This document shows, piece after piece, positions 12,501 through 23,550 of a DNA stretch of 64,000 nt (the first letter of the stretch is position 1; each line of letters begins with the position of its first letter). Source of the stretch: Owenia fusiformis. Lineage: Eukaryota > Annelida > Polychaeta > Sabellida > Oweniidae. The stretch spans positions 33,740,572 through 33,804,571 of the forward strand of contig CAIIXF020000012.1 of the NCBI GenBank assembly GCA_903813345.2. The letters are read 5' to 3'. Under the pieces are notes generated by a model that saw nothing but the letters and a program-made list of their open reading frames with translations, did no database searches and was not told the DNA's origin. A program made the translations under genes and the position numbers.

Positions 12501-15500
12501 GATTGAAATAGCTTAATTCGCTTACAACCAATCAAATTACTTCGCGCCAAAAGGAAGTAGTGCGCACTCCATTATGATCTCCCCATGAAAAAAATTTTTC
12601 ATATGATTTTTCAAAATGAGCATACTAACGTGTCGCAAAAAGGTCGCGCACGCATTGTTACACATTGTCGCTTTTTAACACCACAGAATGTGACGTTTTT
12701 TGAGAAAAATGTACACATATGGAAATCCTTTCGTCCGCAACATTTGCCTCTATATCTCAAAATATTTAAGGCGAATAGCTCTGATATCGTATATGTAATA
12801 ACAATGGGATAGGAGCATCATAAAACACGAATCAATTGATATTTTAGGTGAAATAAATATACGTGTTGCTGTGCTGGAAAATAGGCGAATGGCGTAAATT
12901 AGCCCTATTTTAATGAATTTTGAAAACATTTCATCCTCCACTTTTCCACATACAACAGAAAACACATACTTTTGCGAACAAAATCAACTATTTATTAATA
13001 AACTATAGTTAAGAGCAAAATAATCATGTGTGATTTATTAAAAATTGATCTCGTATTTTTTGTTTAATGTACATCTTAAAAGTTTAAGGTAACAAAAAAT
13101 GAGCAAAAAGGGTGGCTGTCAACAGATTCTATTTTTCAAACTCTATGACGTCACAATATGGAAACTTACTAAAATTCATCCTTTGAAATAAAACTTCCAT
13201 CTACCTTTATCAAGACGAAAAATAAGTATAATAGTCATATATTGTTTGAGTTATGAGCGTTTAAAGACGAAAAATAATTCAAAATGTAACGTATCAACAG
13301 GGGATATTTGCCAGATGTTTTGGCAAAAAACTCTTTTTTAAAAAAGAACGCGCAAGAATCGTGAACGGAGTGTAGTTGATCTAAAAACCTCATCGAAACA
13401 GCTTTAAAATGGTATATAACTTTAATTAGAATATTATGATCTTAAAATCCGGGGAATCAAAGTTACATTCACGCGATACCCTTAAAAAACAAATGCGCCA
13501 CCTTTTTGCTACACGTCACTTGCTTTTATTATTTCATTTGTATGCAGACAAGTATCTTGTTGACCTATATTGAGCACTGTATTGATGTATGGGCCACTTA
13601 TTAGGGTCATAATTCAATCATGAAGTGTAGAGGCATAGATTCCAAACCAGGAAGTATTTTTGTGCCTGTCAAAATCCATTTGCATCCTACACATCCCTTC
13701 ATCTTATCCAAATATGTTATTAATTAATGAAACATAACAGTATAATCTTTGGATTTACAAATTTGTATGGCATTTCATAAGTGTAAAAGTTGCTTTTGAG
13801 CATTTTTCTATAGCCATTTTGTAAGAAAAAATTGATGAAAAAATGTATAATCTTTTAATTTGAAGTATGACCTGAATCGATTGCAAACTTCATATTTGCA
13901 CATCTGATGTGATATACCATTTGTGTCATATTGTGAAATTATTTAATTTGCAATCGATTCAGGTCATAGTGTATTTTGGTATTTTTGTGAAAATCAATAG
14001 AAACCAATGGCCTTCATTGGAATCTGATGGTATCCATATGTTAAGTCAATGGAGTACATCCAATGTCAAGTCAATACACCCTTGCTGATCTTAATGACCT
14101 CAACCTCAGCCCACGTGGTTCCAAATGCTTAAATATTTTCCAAAGTATTATGTGACATAGTATTCTTTATGTTACACCTAAACATGATTCATTTTGTTCA
14201 TGGGGAAATCATAATGGAGAGTGCACTAGATCCTTTCTTTCTTTTGGCGGGCTCTTCTCTCTTACCTCAGTACTGAAACAAATCTCTAGGTGACCAAACC
14301 TTTAATTTTTACAGGTAAAGTAATTTGGAATTTTTGCTCTTTCCCTTGTATCAGAATTGATAATGTTATTGAATTGTAATTTACTTACTTCATCGAATAC
14401 TAAAGTTATTTAAGAATGTATAAACACGCGGTAGTATCTCTTCGGGACGTATCGAAACCACTCCGTCCCGAAAAAACCGTTAATTTGAATTTAAAACCTA
14501 CCCAGTGTTTGAAAATCAAGGATTGTGAGTCTCACACTTCACCGTTTTTCTTCAAACTTGTTCCGTACAAAGCTTCACAGAAATACCTTTCAGTCGATAC
14601 ATTGTTTTCGTGTACAAAGTACCTCGTTTTAGCGGCGTTTTAGTCCCCAGCTGCGAGATAAAGCAAATTTTCATAACTTTCAACTGTAAGTCAAGTTATC
14701 TCGCCAGTCTTCTACCCATTCTCGCTCATAATTTCAGAATGGACTCCCATTACAACCTTCCATCGCTACGTTTTGATTTTTGGGCATCAAACGCAGCAGT
14801 TTCTAAATCATCCACACATCTCTTAAAATTTGACTAGTACGTCCCGTCACCTTCCACTACGCCCCGCCGAGTCTATGACTACAAACGTGGAGTTGTATTC
14901 TAAAACATTTTGTTCATCGTTGTGTAATTTTACATAGGTTTGCCTTGGTCGATTCTTAACACCAGTCTTAAGTTTAGCATACATACGGAGTATAACTATA
15001 ACTGATTGCATGAAATTGATAATTTAAATGTTTGTGAAGATGTTGCTTTTTAACTTTAATTATATGTAATTGTCCTGTATTTGATTTTGTGAGGAAACCA
15101 AGTGTCTGGTTTGAAACACAATAAAATCTGGAATCTTGTTTTGCTAATGTTCAACATAAATAATTTATAAATAATCGGCCGAGGGCAGATTAGAGCGGAT
15201 CAATCAATGGTGTACAAAAAGTAACATGTAAAAGAAAAAACGCTATACTATTGTGATGACTATTGCTCTCGACAGAAAGCTTCAATTTTCATTGCATCAT
15301 ATTTATTTATTTACCTGTATTTAAACAGAATGGTTTTTATTCATATGCAGTTACTACTTAAATGATAATAACACTATTTGCTTAATTCTATGAAGAATGT
15401 TTTTATAGTTTTTAATATTCTATCGTCCAGCGTATTCTCTCCGAATTATTGATCTGGCTATGAATTTTATGCACTAAACATAAACATGTAATACGTATCA

Positions 15501-18500
15501 GAATGATACTATACAATATTATATCACAAAGAACATTTTGTCATGACTATACATATTTTCTAAGTTCATCATCATGCCACAGTGTAAATGTACTGTATGA
15601 CATCCAAGGCAAAGTACTAACAAAGCCGGTGTGAAAGAAATTATGGTCCCCTGGGGATTATGGTCCCCTTTCCTAACGGCCCTTTCTGGCCCTGACATTC
15701 GAAATTCCCATGTAAACCCATGAGATTTGATATGTTTGTCGCATGTCATACGACAGAATATCCATCAATCTGAGTACTAGCAAAAAGTACAAGTTAGGTA
15801 CAGTAGACAGCTGAATTTGCTATCTTTATTTAACAAAAAGTTGATACGTTTCTTCAGGTTCAACAAAGTTATAGGTTAGGGTTGTCCAAATCTGCAAAAT
15901 TTTCCAAAAATCTATCATCTGATAGATTCTAGTTACAAATTGACTCTTGGTACAAATATTTCCACTCTAGACCCCTGGGAAATTTTGCCACGCGTCTCAC
16001 TTGAAGTTTTGATAATTTTGACAAATATGCCGTTTTCATAAATGGTTTATAACTCAAAATTAAACTGTTGTATTTCAGGAATATGTATTTTTTCTTCATC
16101 ATTTATGATTTTCAATAACCCTACAGGCACCACTTTTTTAGCTAAATCCATCGGGAAACTTTGTCACGCTTAATTTCAAAATAACGGAGATGTTATCAAA
16201 ATTGAGCAATATTGGCACAAAAACGTTTCTAGATTCATATAAAGAATGCATCATCATACAACACTAATTAGTATATAAACAACATCTACTGACTTGGTCT
16301 GATAATGTAATATAAAGATTTTAACTGTTGTGTGTCAACCTTTCTTCTGTATGATTCCATTGGATTACATTATGAAACGTGTACCATATAAAATGATATG
16401 CATGTTTCTAACGTTATGCTGAAAATAATATAATTGACATCACCCATCCTTTCGCATTTTAACATTTTTTCAAGGATAGGGCACTTTAAACGTTTCTTAA
16501 AAATATTTTCAATTGTTCAGTAATTAAAATCTTTATATTGCAATATTGGGAAATCTAAATTTTAGGGAGATTTTGGACCACCCTATTATAGGTATATTGA
16601 AAATGGACAAGAATGGGTAAATCTTAAAACACAATCCGATTGGTATTTAGAATCGACAATGGCAACCTACAAACGGACACATCGATGGACAAATTGTTTT
16701 AGAATGCAACTCTACGTGTATAGTGATAGCCTCGGCGGGGCGTAGTGGAAGATGACGGGACGTACTAGTCAAATTTTAAGAGATGTGTGGATGATTTAGA
16801 AACTGCTGCGTTTGATGCCCAAAAATCAAGACGTAGCGATGGAAGGTTGTAATGGGATTCCATTCTGAAATTATGGGCGAGAATGGGTAAAAGACTGGCG
16901 AGATAACTTGACTTACAGTTGAAAGTTATGAAAATTTGCTTTATCTCACAGCTGGGGACCAAAACGCCGCTAAAACGAGGTACTTTGTACACGAAAACAA
17001 TGTATCGACTGAAAGGTATTTCTGTGAAGCTTTGTACGGAACAAGTTTGAAGAAAAACGGTGAAGTGTGAGACTCACAATCCTTGATTTTCAAACACTGG
17101 GGTAGGTTTTAAATTCAAATTAACGGTTTTTCGGGACGGAGTGGTTTCGATACGTCCCGAAGAGATACTACCGCGTGATAAAGATGTATTTTAATTTGCT
17201 TAAAAAATGTATGTCAAACCTTAATTTGAAGTTTCTTTTGTATCGAAAGTAAAAATTTGAGTTGTCAATTTCATGTAAAGCACCCGTATTCGTTGGTGTT
17301 CGAGCTTCAATTCAACCACCTCAGCTAAAATGGCTGAAGATACGTCCAAAGGTTCTATTTAATGAAAATTTAAAAGAGAAAACCTGGTGTGGGTGTGGTG
17401 GGTGGGTGATTTTATTGATCTGTGAAAATAAAAGGTTTGGTCACCTAGAGCCCGCCAAAAGAAAGAATTTTTTGGCGCGAAGTAATTTGATTGGTTGTAA
17501 GCGAATCAAGCTATTTTAATCCGGTGTAAAACAAATTATTGTCCCCTGGGGATTATGGTCCCCTTTCTTAAAGGCCCTTACTGGCCCTGATTGTGGATAC
17601 GATAATAAGGGAAAGAGTTGTTTTTAGGTCACCATATAAATCAATGGAGTGTAGGAAAATAATTTGATAGGACCTCCTACCCTACACCGGGATAAAAATA
17701 GCCAGAATTCAGGTCACAACCTCATAACATAATTTTAGTAGTGAATGACACTACTTACAACATGAGTACCTAACAATTAATTTCAAAATCTTTATTATTT
17801 GACATTTCATGGCTCATCCAGATAAAACAAATCAGACATTAAGTAGAAATTGAAGTACAAAATTAAAATAACAACATAAGATACGAAACTTAAAATAACC
17901 AAAAATAAAATAAGTCGTATTCTAATAACACAATAAAATAAATATCAATTTGGCTCTAATAAGTATAATAATTTTCATTTTCTTCATCAAGAGAATAACA
18001 AAAACATCTTGAACAGTATGAAGAATTAGGAATCCATGAATATGAAAATGTTAAGCTAAGACGTCAATGTTACAAAAATGAAGCACATGGGAAAGTCGAC
18101 GGGTTTTGAATTCAACGATGATTTTTGTTTTTAGAACAAAAACATTCTAGATCTCTCCATTTGATTAAATGCCAAAATTAAATCACTCAGTTTTCCGTGT
18201 AAAATATAATTAAATAGTCAACTTCCCGATAAGTCAATAGGCCTAATTGTTTATTGTTCAACTAAATTTTACTTGAAAACGTATTTTTAACGCAGGAGAA
18301 TGTAGCGTCTCAGTTTCTTCACGGGTATCATGTGGACCAGTGGGGATCGAAGAATGTCATCGCAGAGGTTGTTGCTATGATAGCCTCAATGGTGTTGTCC
18401 CAGCATGTTACTATGGTGAGTATCTTCACTGAGGCCAAAAAGAGGAAATACAATGTGTTACTTCTAAGATAATGAAAAGGTTGTCATTCATTCTGTGTGG

Positions 18501-19134
18501 TTATCTAATACCATGATGGTAATAAATACAACGAATCTTTTTTTATAACAGACTAATTCACATGGAAACGATTTCATGCTTGACTGTACGCAAGTAGTAG
18601 TCCATCTTCGTTATTTGGGGTTTGCCCCGGGGGTTATCTTTTGTTCTCTGCAAAACAGCTGTATATATTTATTTTACAGCGCCGAGTGGGCCAATCCATC
18701 GACGATTACCGCGGATCACGCTAAAGTGCAGTAACACCGTAAGCACACTCAAATACCACGGAATAGAACTCACCGATGGCGATATGCAGACTTGCTTTCC
18801 TCTGGAGATGATGACCGCATCTTCTGTTTGGTTCGACTTAAATGGATACAGCTCCGATAACTTCACGCTTGAGAGCTTCATGCCTTTACGATCTGCTGGA
18901 CTTTGCAAGCATTTCTACCCCATGGTCGGAGCTACGGCTTCCCAGGATGGGGATGACTTCAAGGAATGCGCTAGACTTGATGAAAGTTTCAACAATGGAT
19001 TGTCCAAGTGTGCATACGTATGTGCGTGCAGTTATGGGAACTGTAACTCATTCACAGTGAACTTTCTGCATATTCAAGCTGATAACATAAAGGTTAAGGA
19101 ACATAAAATTTGCGAAATGGTGATTAAACTTTAA
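6427..19134 (+). CDS. Secreted beta-trefoil-like / P-trefoil / Cys-rich protein, gene 1 (six exons, 422 aa)
   Basis: Exons: 6427-6502, 10083-10276, 10642-10867, 12224-12421, 18296-18415 and 18680-19134. All introns are GT-AG and every phase joins, giving 1269 nt (422 residues plus stop). Residues 1-22 or so form a signal peptide. Residues 26-231 are three exon-sized pseudo-repeats, each opening with a Gly-Asp turn (EGDRLEF, SGDAVYI, QGDLIQF), two of them with a downstream Cys-Gly; this looks like a three-lobed beta-trefoil. Residues 233-271 are a P-type trefoil domain with all six cysteines, including CGPVGI and GCCYDS. Residues 272-422 hold nine cysteines and a weak resemblance to coagulation factor 5/8-like modules (DGDMQTCF, VWFDL). 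Inference: an extracellular carbohydrate-binding or mucus-associated protein. The family was not recognised. Gene 2 has the same structure. Confidence 0.85.
6503..10082 (+). other. Gene 1 intron 1
   Basis: The part from about 6604 to 9085 has no counterpart in gene 2 and no recognisable gene. It includes CACGTGA-containing sequences at about 7252 and 7580 that could mark an old insertion. From 9090 on it matches gene 2 intron 1 and carries a LINE remnant. Confidence 0.6.
9098..9530 (+). pseudogene. Decayed LINE reverse transcriptase fragment
   Basis: Broken frames give SKAFDTISHKILLDELNLYG, then a damaged GSVLG-type block, then DDWLKANKLLIYYSKTRL. These are recognisable non-LTR reverse transcriptase segments in the right order, with stops, frameshifts and a missing middle. 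The same relic occurs at 28685-29110, so it predates the duplication. Confidence 0.75.
10083..10276 (+). CDS. Gene 1 exon 2: first beta-trefoil-like repeat
   Basis: 194 nt from TTATAG to GTAAAA, in phase 1 and out in phase 0. Encodes VPGSLHEGDRLEFRIEG and ends NSFAFTISK. It has two cysteines (TCITNG, YACG); the second is Tyr in gene 2. Confidence 0.83.
10277..10369 (+). other. Duplicated exon-2 end with a second in-frame 5' splice site
   Basis: The end of exon 2 plus the intron start is repeated in tandem here, ending CTCAGAG before GTAATAAAA at 10370. The 93 nt between the first and second donors is open and in frame. Use of the second donor would add 31 residues, the last part repeating SFAFTIS. 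Gene 2 has a single donor, and its GTAATAAAA matches the downstream donor here better than the upstream one (GTAAAAAC). Confidence 0.75.
10642..10867 (+). CDS. Gene 1 exon 3: second beta-trefoil-like repeat
   Basis: 226 nt from TTTTCAG to GTACAT, phase 0 in and phase 1 out. Encodes SGDAVYIRAKHDGFFLAHCG and ends YKWLIWQFNKTTSLHNE. Confidence 0.85.
10868..11640 (+). mobile_element. Decayed mariner-like element with an internal duplication, in intron 3
   Basis: It begins TGTCCAAAAAACAGGACCG at about 10876. A segment of about 200 bp is repeated starting at about 11076. It ends near 11630 with the inverted counterpart of the left end. It is homologous to the better preserved element at 34286-35243, with a relic of the transposase first-Asp region around 11400-11460. 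In gene 2 the same position keeps only about 35 bp of the left end. Confidence 0.75.
11690..12093. mobile_element. MITE with GGCCCGTAGCC ends
   Basis: It starts GGCCCGTAGCCAGGGGG and ends with the inverted GGCTACGGGCC-like end. The middle contains the family's CACCATTCTGAGCACTT segment and runs of G or C. Other copies lie at 30396-30570, 50796-50996 and 63884-64000. It is interrupted by a SINE at 11761-11952. Confidence 0.8.
11761..11952 (-). mobile_element. tRNA-derived SINE inserted in the MITE
   Basis: On the - strand it begins GGTTCTGTGGTGTAAAGG and continues with tRNA-Gln-like sequence. A B-box (GGTTCAATCCC) is present, but the acceptor stem does not close, so it is not a functional tRNA. 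About 110 bp of unrelated body follows. It splits the MITE sequence between TTTTT and AAAATCATGCAG. Confidence 0.7.
12224..12421 (+). CDS. Gene 1 exon 4: third beta-trefoil-like repeat
   Basis: 198 nt from TTCTTCAG to GTATGA, phase 1 in and out. Encodes QGDLIQFQSMSSSNGWIDTC followed by a Gly-rich turn (GGVTLDGYGGHGIRV). Confidence 0.85.
13868..13968. repeat. Perfect 20-bp inverted repeat with about 60-bp loop
   Basis: TGACCTGAATCGATTGCAAA is matched by its exact inverse about 60 bp later. The gene 2 copy (about 31525-31621) differs by one base in the right arm. Confidence 0.85.
14425..17177. mobile_element. 2.75-kb element with about 540-bp terminal inverted repeats and 5-bp target duplication
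   Basis: Termini are CACGCGGTAGTATCTC and its exact inverse. The arms run about 14425-14965 and 16635-17177. It is flanked by ATAAA at 14420-14424 and 17178-17182. The paralogous intron in gene 2 (near 32065) has the uninterrupted GTATAAAGATG, the empty site. The interior shows no intact transposase. Both arms contain a 75-codon open frame in mirror image, a consequence of the repeat. The CAC terminus with 5-bp duplication recalls Transib or RAG-like elements, but no catalytic domain supports this. Confidence 0.88.
15629..15705 (+). repeat. Partial copy of the GGTGTGAAAGAAATTATGG MITE
   Basis: It matches the first about 70 bp of the MITE at 32403-32577 and lies inside the 2.75-kb element, so it arrived independently of the intron-4 copies. 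Confidence 0.7.
17522..17695 (+). mobile_element. MITE nested in the right arm of the intron-4 element
   Basis: It runs from GGTGTAAAACAAATTATTG to CCCTACACC and interrupts the right arm of the larger element between ATTTTAATCCG and GGGATAAAAATAGC. It is present at the same place in gene 2 (32403-32577), so it is older than the duplication. Confidence 0.78.
17711..18295 (+). other. Rest of gene 1 intron 4
   Basis: Matches gene 2 intron 4 closely (32594-33196). No gene or element recognised. Confidence 0.6.
18296..18415 (+). CDS. Gene 1 exon 5: P-type trefoil domain
   Basis: 120 nt from ACGCAG to GTGAGT, phase 1 in and out; one whole trefoil module. Cysteines occur in ECSV, SCGPVG, ECHRRG, GCCYDS and ACYY, matching the six-cysteine trefoil pattern with the usual Arg before the second Cys. 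A symmetric phase 1-1 exon of this kind suits exon shuffling. Confidence 0.9.
18680..19134 (+). CDS. Gene 1 exon 6: Cys-rich C-terminal domain and stop
   Basis: 455 nt from TTTTACAG to TAA. Encodes 150 residues after a split Ala codon. Nine cysteines are present, with a cluster KCAYVCACSYGNC and a final KICEM. DGDMQTCFP and SVWFDL suggest a factor 5/8-like fold, weakly. Confidence 0.87.
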
Positions 19135-19644
19135 AGTTAACTGAACAGCAGTTCAATATCCTGGATGCGAGTAGAAAAAATCTTGATTTACGTCATTAAA
19201 AATTCACAATTCAGTCAAATTGGTATCATATTTGGATACTACATGTAGAATTACATCTAGAAATGTGGTTTTGAAAAGACTTTATCAACTTTGAAAATTT
19301 AATTTTCTTTCAGTGATTTCTAGGTAGGGGAGATTCCCCATAGACCCAATGTTGTAAAACCACAAAAAGTGAAATATCTTTTATTGTGTTGGGCAGATAA
19401 GATTTTATTTTACTGGACATATTTTAATTTGTATAACTATCACATGCATCAGTGTAATATGAAAAGTGAACCACTAAAACTGATGAATATTCAAGTTTAA
19501 GGGAATTTTGTAATACCCTGCCATGTTATTTCCTCCGAATCAGCCGCCTGGTGGCGAAACTGGTAACTACCTACTCGCATCTGAGTAATTGACATTCGGT
19601 GATCAAAATTCACCTTCAAATTTCTTCATCCTTACTGACGAATA
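19135..19644 (+). other. Gene 1 3' flank
   Basis: No coding sequence. 19590-19640 matches 34220-34260 in copy 2. Most of the rest differs between copies. No clear AATAAA signal found. Confidence 0.5.
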
Positions 19645-20520
19645 CAGGGTGTTCAAAAAACGCAACTCAAAGAAATTGCTATATCTTGAAAAATACTGGT
19701 TCAATTATGTTCATATTTTCAGGAAATAATGAAGAGACTGTGTTTGTATAGTTCCTGTAAATGGTTAGTTGTAAAACATGATGCCTTGGACACCTGCTCA
19801 AAAGAAAAGTGTACTAGGAAAATACGAAAAACGCAGTCAGGGGTGACTGCAACCGGAAAAAAATTAATAACCTCCTAACCATAGTGTTTTGGCTCTTCAC
19901 ACAAATCATCTTCATTCACTGTTTGGTAAATCTGTAGAGGGAAATCAAAATCACTTCAGGGACTTTACAGTCATGGTCGAAATGCTTTCAAATCACAGTC
20001 AAACACCCTAGTTCAGGGAGACTTAAGAAGGCATTTTGACCAGGACTGTAAAGTCCCTGGGATGATTTTGATGAGACTCCACAAATTCACCACACATTGA
20101 ATGAGGATAATTTGTGCCAAATCTGAAGTGCCAAATCACTATGGTTGGAAAGTTATTTGGTTTTATTGCTGTGGCAGTCACCTCTGACTCAGGTGTCCAA
20201 GGCATCATGTTTAAAAACTATACTGACAAAAGGAGCTATACATACACAGTCTCTTCTAGTTCTTTCTTTTCCTAAAAAAATGAACATAATTGAATTAGTA
20301 TTTTCCAAGATAAAGTGATTTTTCATTCACGTTTTTCGTATTTTGCTAGTACAACTGTCTTTTGGGCAAGTGTCCAAGGCATCATGTTTTACAACTAACA
20401 AACAACAAGGGCTATACATACACAGTCTCTTTTTTCTTTCCTGAAAATATGAACATAATTTGATTAGTATTTTCCAAGATATAGCGATTTCTTTGGGTTG
20501 CGTTTTTTTTGAACACCCTG
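19645..20520. mobile_element. Mariner-type non-autonomous element, CAGGGTGTTC ends, TA target
   Basis: Left end CAGGGTGTTCAAAAAACGC and right end the inverse, flanked by TA on both sides. The arms are long and imperfect. The middle repeats a segment containing CCAAGGCATCATGTTT in both orientations. No transposase frame survives. Confidence 0.8.
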
Positions 20521-20587
20521 TATTTTACTAATTTTGATTATTCTATTTTTGACAATTATCATAATTCTAGACGTTTTTAGTGTCGTA

Positions 20588-21317
20588 CACTCCCCTCCAT
20601 AAGTTTGGCAACCTTAGCTCCCCCATTGAACTACGTGTTAAAGCCCTTTTTCGTTTGAATTTTTATTTACTTACCCTGCGATGAAATTACTTATAATATT
20701 GGTGGAAACGTAACTTGACTTTATTTCCAATACCTCCAAATTTTCCCAATTTTTCCCCTCAATTACAATAGGTCGAAAATTGATGTTAAATTTGATGATT
20801 TAAAAGAACGTTTTTCCAATGTAAACCAATGGGAAATGGTGGGTTCGGGGCAAATCAGAAATCAGGATATCTATTCAGTAAAAGATTCGCCAAAAAATAT
20901 TTTTATATAGAAAATTGAATTGTCTAACTTTTTGTCTACTAAGTGTTTAGTTTACTTGATGAATACTAAAGTTACAAAGCTTCAAAGTTTAATTGCCTAC
21001 CTAAGTTGTATTATTGCAAGGACGCAGATTGATGTATATTCTGTCAAATGACTTGCGGCAAACCTACCGTTTCCCATTGGTTAACATGGAGATGTTGATT
21101 TTCAAAAATTCATCAAATTTATCATCAATTTTCGACCTATTGTAACTGAGGAAAAAATGAGAAAATTTGGAGGAATTGGAAATAAAGTCAAGTTACGTTA
21201 CCATCAATATTATAAGTATTTTCATCGCAGGTGAAGCAAATAAAAATTCAAACGTAAAGAGGCTTTAACACGTAGTTCAATGGGGGGCTAAGGTTGCCAA
21301 ACTTATGGAGGGGAGTG
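20588..21317. mobile_element. 730-bp foldback element at a TA site
   Basis: Ends are CACTCCCCTCCATAAGTTTG and its inverse; the arms pair over about 270 bp each. TA flanks it at 20586-20587 and 21318-21319. Copy 2 has the empty site (GTGTCGTATATG near 35306), so it inserted after the duplication or was lost cleanly. Confidence 0.88.
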
Positions 21318-21319
21318 TA

Positions 21320-22887
21320 TATGTATTATGTACAGTTTAACTTAACTCTAGGTGTTATGAAGTTCTAAGTTTTATGCAACCATTCTAGTATTGTCTCGAG
21401 CCCTTCTGACCCAATTCCTGCCTACACACCATACCTTACCTTGAGCGACTCTATAAAAGACTGTAACTCAAGGTTCTAACAATGCCATCGGCTTCATTGC
21501 CTCGAGTGTCTGAGCCAAGGAGATTAAATAAAGTGTATATGACGTTCTCTTTTTAGAAGCAAAATCAGACTAGTACTATCTAGTAGTATTGGAAGTGTCT
21601 AGCTTTATGTGATCCTTCAATAGATCCTCCTAGGTCAGTAGGTCATTCTCCTATTCTTGGATATTCTTTCTTAATATATTAGTGCGCCACAGCCAAAGAC
21701 CCCATTTCTGAGTATTTCTTCCAAGTCAATTTCCTCACAAGATAGAAAGTTTCCATGTTTACTTCCTCTTAGATTTATCAAAGGGAGTAAGTTTCCTGAA
21801 TTATTGGTAATGCAAAATCCACTTTTTGGGTGATTTGTCCCAGACCTCGCCAACTGAGGTTACCGATTTATTTTTTGTAGAAAAACTGATTTTTGACTTG
21901 AAAAGGCTCTTTCTTTAACAATTTTCCATGTTTTTTCCTCTCGGATTGACCAGGTTCCATGGTTTATGCCCCAAGCCAAAATTGCCCGTGCTGCACATAC
22001 CTACCCAAATTATTTGTGTGAACCCCGGGGGTACGAGAAGAGGTGGGATAGAGGGTACAGAATGGAAGAACATTTTTATTTCTGTTAATAATCCCAAATT
22101 ATTTCCTCAAACACAAAACGTAAACACACTGATTTTTGTTGTCAAACAATATGCGATCTATGTATGTCCCATTTGCTTATTGTGCCTTATGTGTGGTTAT
22201 ACCCTAAATATAATATCCCTATGTATATAATACCACCCTTGATGTATATAAAACCATTTTCACAATTAATTCAATAATGTTAATGCAAGGGCTATATTAA
22301 AAACAGAAGAAGATTGTGTCCAACATTTTACAGACTCTATCCCTTCTTCTCCATTGGGAAAGTTAAAGAAAAGATAGTAAATGAAAATCGTCCATATAAC
22401 ACATGCACATTTTATGTTTATAGAAGTTATGTTTAATAATTATTAGATTCACGAAAAAAGTGTGACTTTTTAAAAGTCGTCCGTATGATATTTTGAGAAT
22501 TTGAATATTAGGCTAGAGCTCAATACAATATAAGCTTACTGTGACCAAAGAAAACCAATCTATCGATCACTATGAATTACAAAATGATATATTCTACAAG
22601 ACAAGAGTGTAAATAATTTAATATAGGCCTATTGCTAAAAAATTGACTAGACTGCAAATTATATTTTCACAATTAGCCGACTCGATGTATAACATATACG
22701 TCCTTTGTGTTAGAACAATAAAACAACAAAACAATAAAATGCTATTATGTCTAAATATTGGTGACGGCGATATTCTGAAGTATAGTATCATGATGACCGC
22801 GTATGTTGGCAAGTGATACAAATAGTAAAGAAAAAAATTATTATATGACAACACGATAAAAATCATCATAGGACTTTTCAACTTGTA
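21320..22887. other. Duplicated 3' flank, no gene
   Basis: 21320-21550 and 22290-22887 match copy 2 (35310-35430; 37440-38100). 21550-22240 is absent from copy 2 and may be an insertion. No coding sequence recognised. Confidence 0.55.
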
Positions 22888-23550
22888 CAGGGTGTCCAAT
22901 AAATAAAGTGAAATATATTTTAACTTAATATTGCATCAATCTTGATGAAATTTTCGTAGTTTGTAGCCCAAGCCTTTTTACCTTTATTCTGTGAATTAAT
23001 AGCGTCTTCTATTTGATTGGCCAGAGTATTGGTTGCTATAGCAACTGAAACAACAAAAAGGCGGGCAAGTTTGTTTACGTCACAACTTTCCAAAACATAT
23101 CTATTCTTTCTGATAGCTTTATTCATACTCCCAGGTCTATTACTACCACAAATACAATATAAAAACAGTCCTAAAGTACCATTGTCATGAAAATAAGCTA
23201 TTCAACATAATGTCCATCTCTAGCTATACACTTCTTATGCCTATTCATCCACTCTCTAAACACACTTTCAAACCCATTCTTGCCCATTTCCTGAAGTCTT
23301 GCTAAGACATGTGATCTGAGTTCATCAGTGCTTCCAAATGTATTTCCTCTCAAGTCACGCTTGAGTTCTGCATATAAGTAAAATTCTTTGGGTATAAGGT
23401 CTGGGGAATATGGAGGATGTGCAAGTAGGGGTAGCCCCAGTGCCCTAAAAGTTTCACAAGTGAGCATAGCAGGTGTGAACTCAGATCACATGTCTTAGCA
23501 ACTCTGGCCAATCAAATAGAAGACGCTACAATTTCACAGAATAAAGGTAA
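22888..23550 (-). mobile_element. Rearranged mariner element
   Basis: The 3' end on the - strand is CAGGGTGTCCAATAAATAAA next to TA at 22886. A transposase C-terminus is encoded at 23198-23467. Beyond it, about 23485-23545 repeats internal sequence from about 23000-23030 in inverted order, so the element has been rearranged. Confidence 0.75.
23198..23467 (-). pseudogene. Mariner transposase, C-terminal fragment
   Basis: The 89-codon frame contains HPPYSPDLIPKEFYLYAELK, corresponding to the mariner PDLxPxDF region, then KCIARDGHYVE, the usual C-terminal end. The N-terminal DNA-binding part and the first catalytic Asp region are missing. In this element the last acidic catalytic position reads Glu in IPKEFY. 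Confidence 0.8.

Larger units (their letters stand above)
12485..17710. mobile_element. TIR element in intron 4, enlarged by nested insertions (copy 1)
   Basis: The left end reads inward TTTTTATCCCGGATTGAAAT then AGCTTAATTCGC. The right end carries the inverted copy (17465-17525, continued at 17691-17710 as GATAAAAATAGCCAGAATTC). The same element in gene 2 is 31041-32593, about 1.55 kb. Here it also contains extra left-side sequence (12600-13540), the 2.75-kb element at 14425-17177 and a MITE in the right arm. No transposase seen. Confidence 0.7.
5040..22887 (+). repeat. Segmental duplication, copy 1
   Basis: Sequence from about 5040 to about 22887 is collinear with about 24949-38100. Collinearity covers the upstream repeats, all six exons of the secreted-protein gene, intron sequence, and 3' flanks including 22330-22880 (matching about 37540-38100). 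Differences are mainly insertions and deletions of mobile elements and tandem-array length. Exact boundaries need an alignment. Confidence 0.88.

Noticed and set aside
14610-16992. Conserved 75-codon ORFs at 14610-14837 (+) and 16765-16992 (-)
   Set aside because: They are the same sequence in the two inverted arms of one transposon; the conservation reflects arm identity, not coding.
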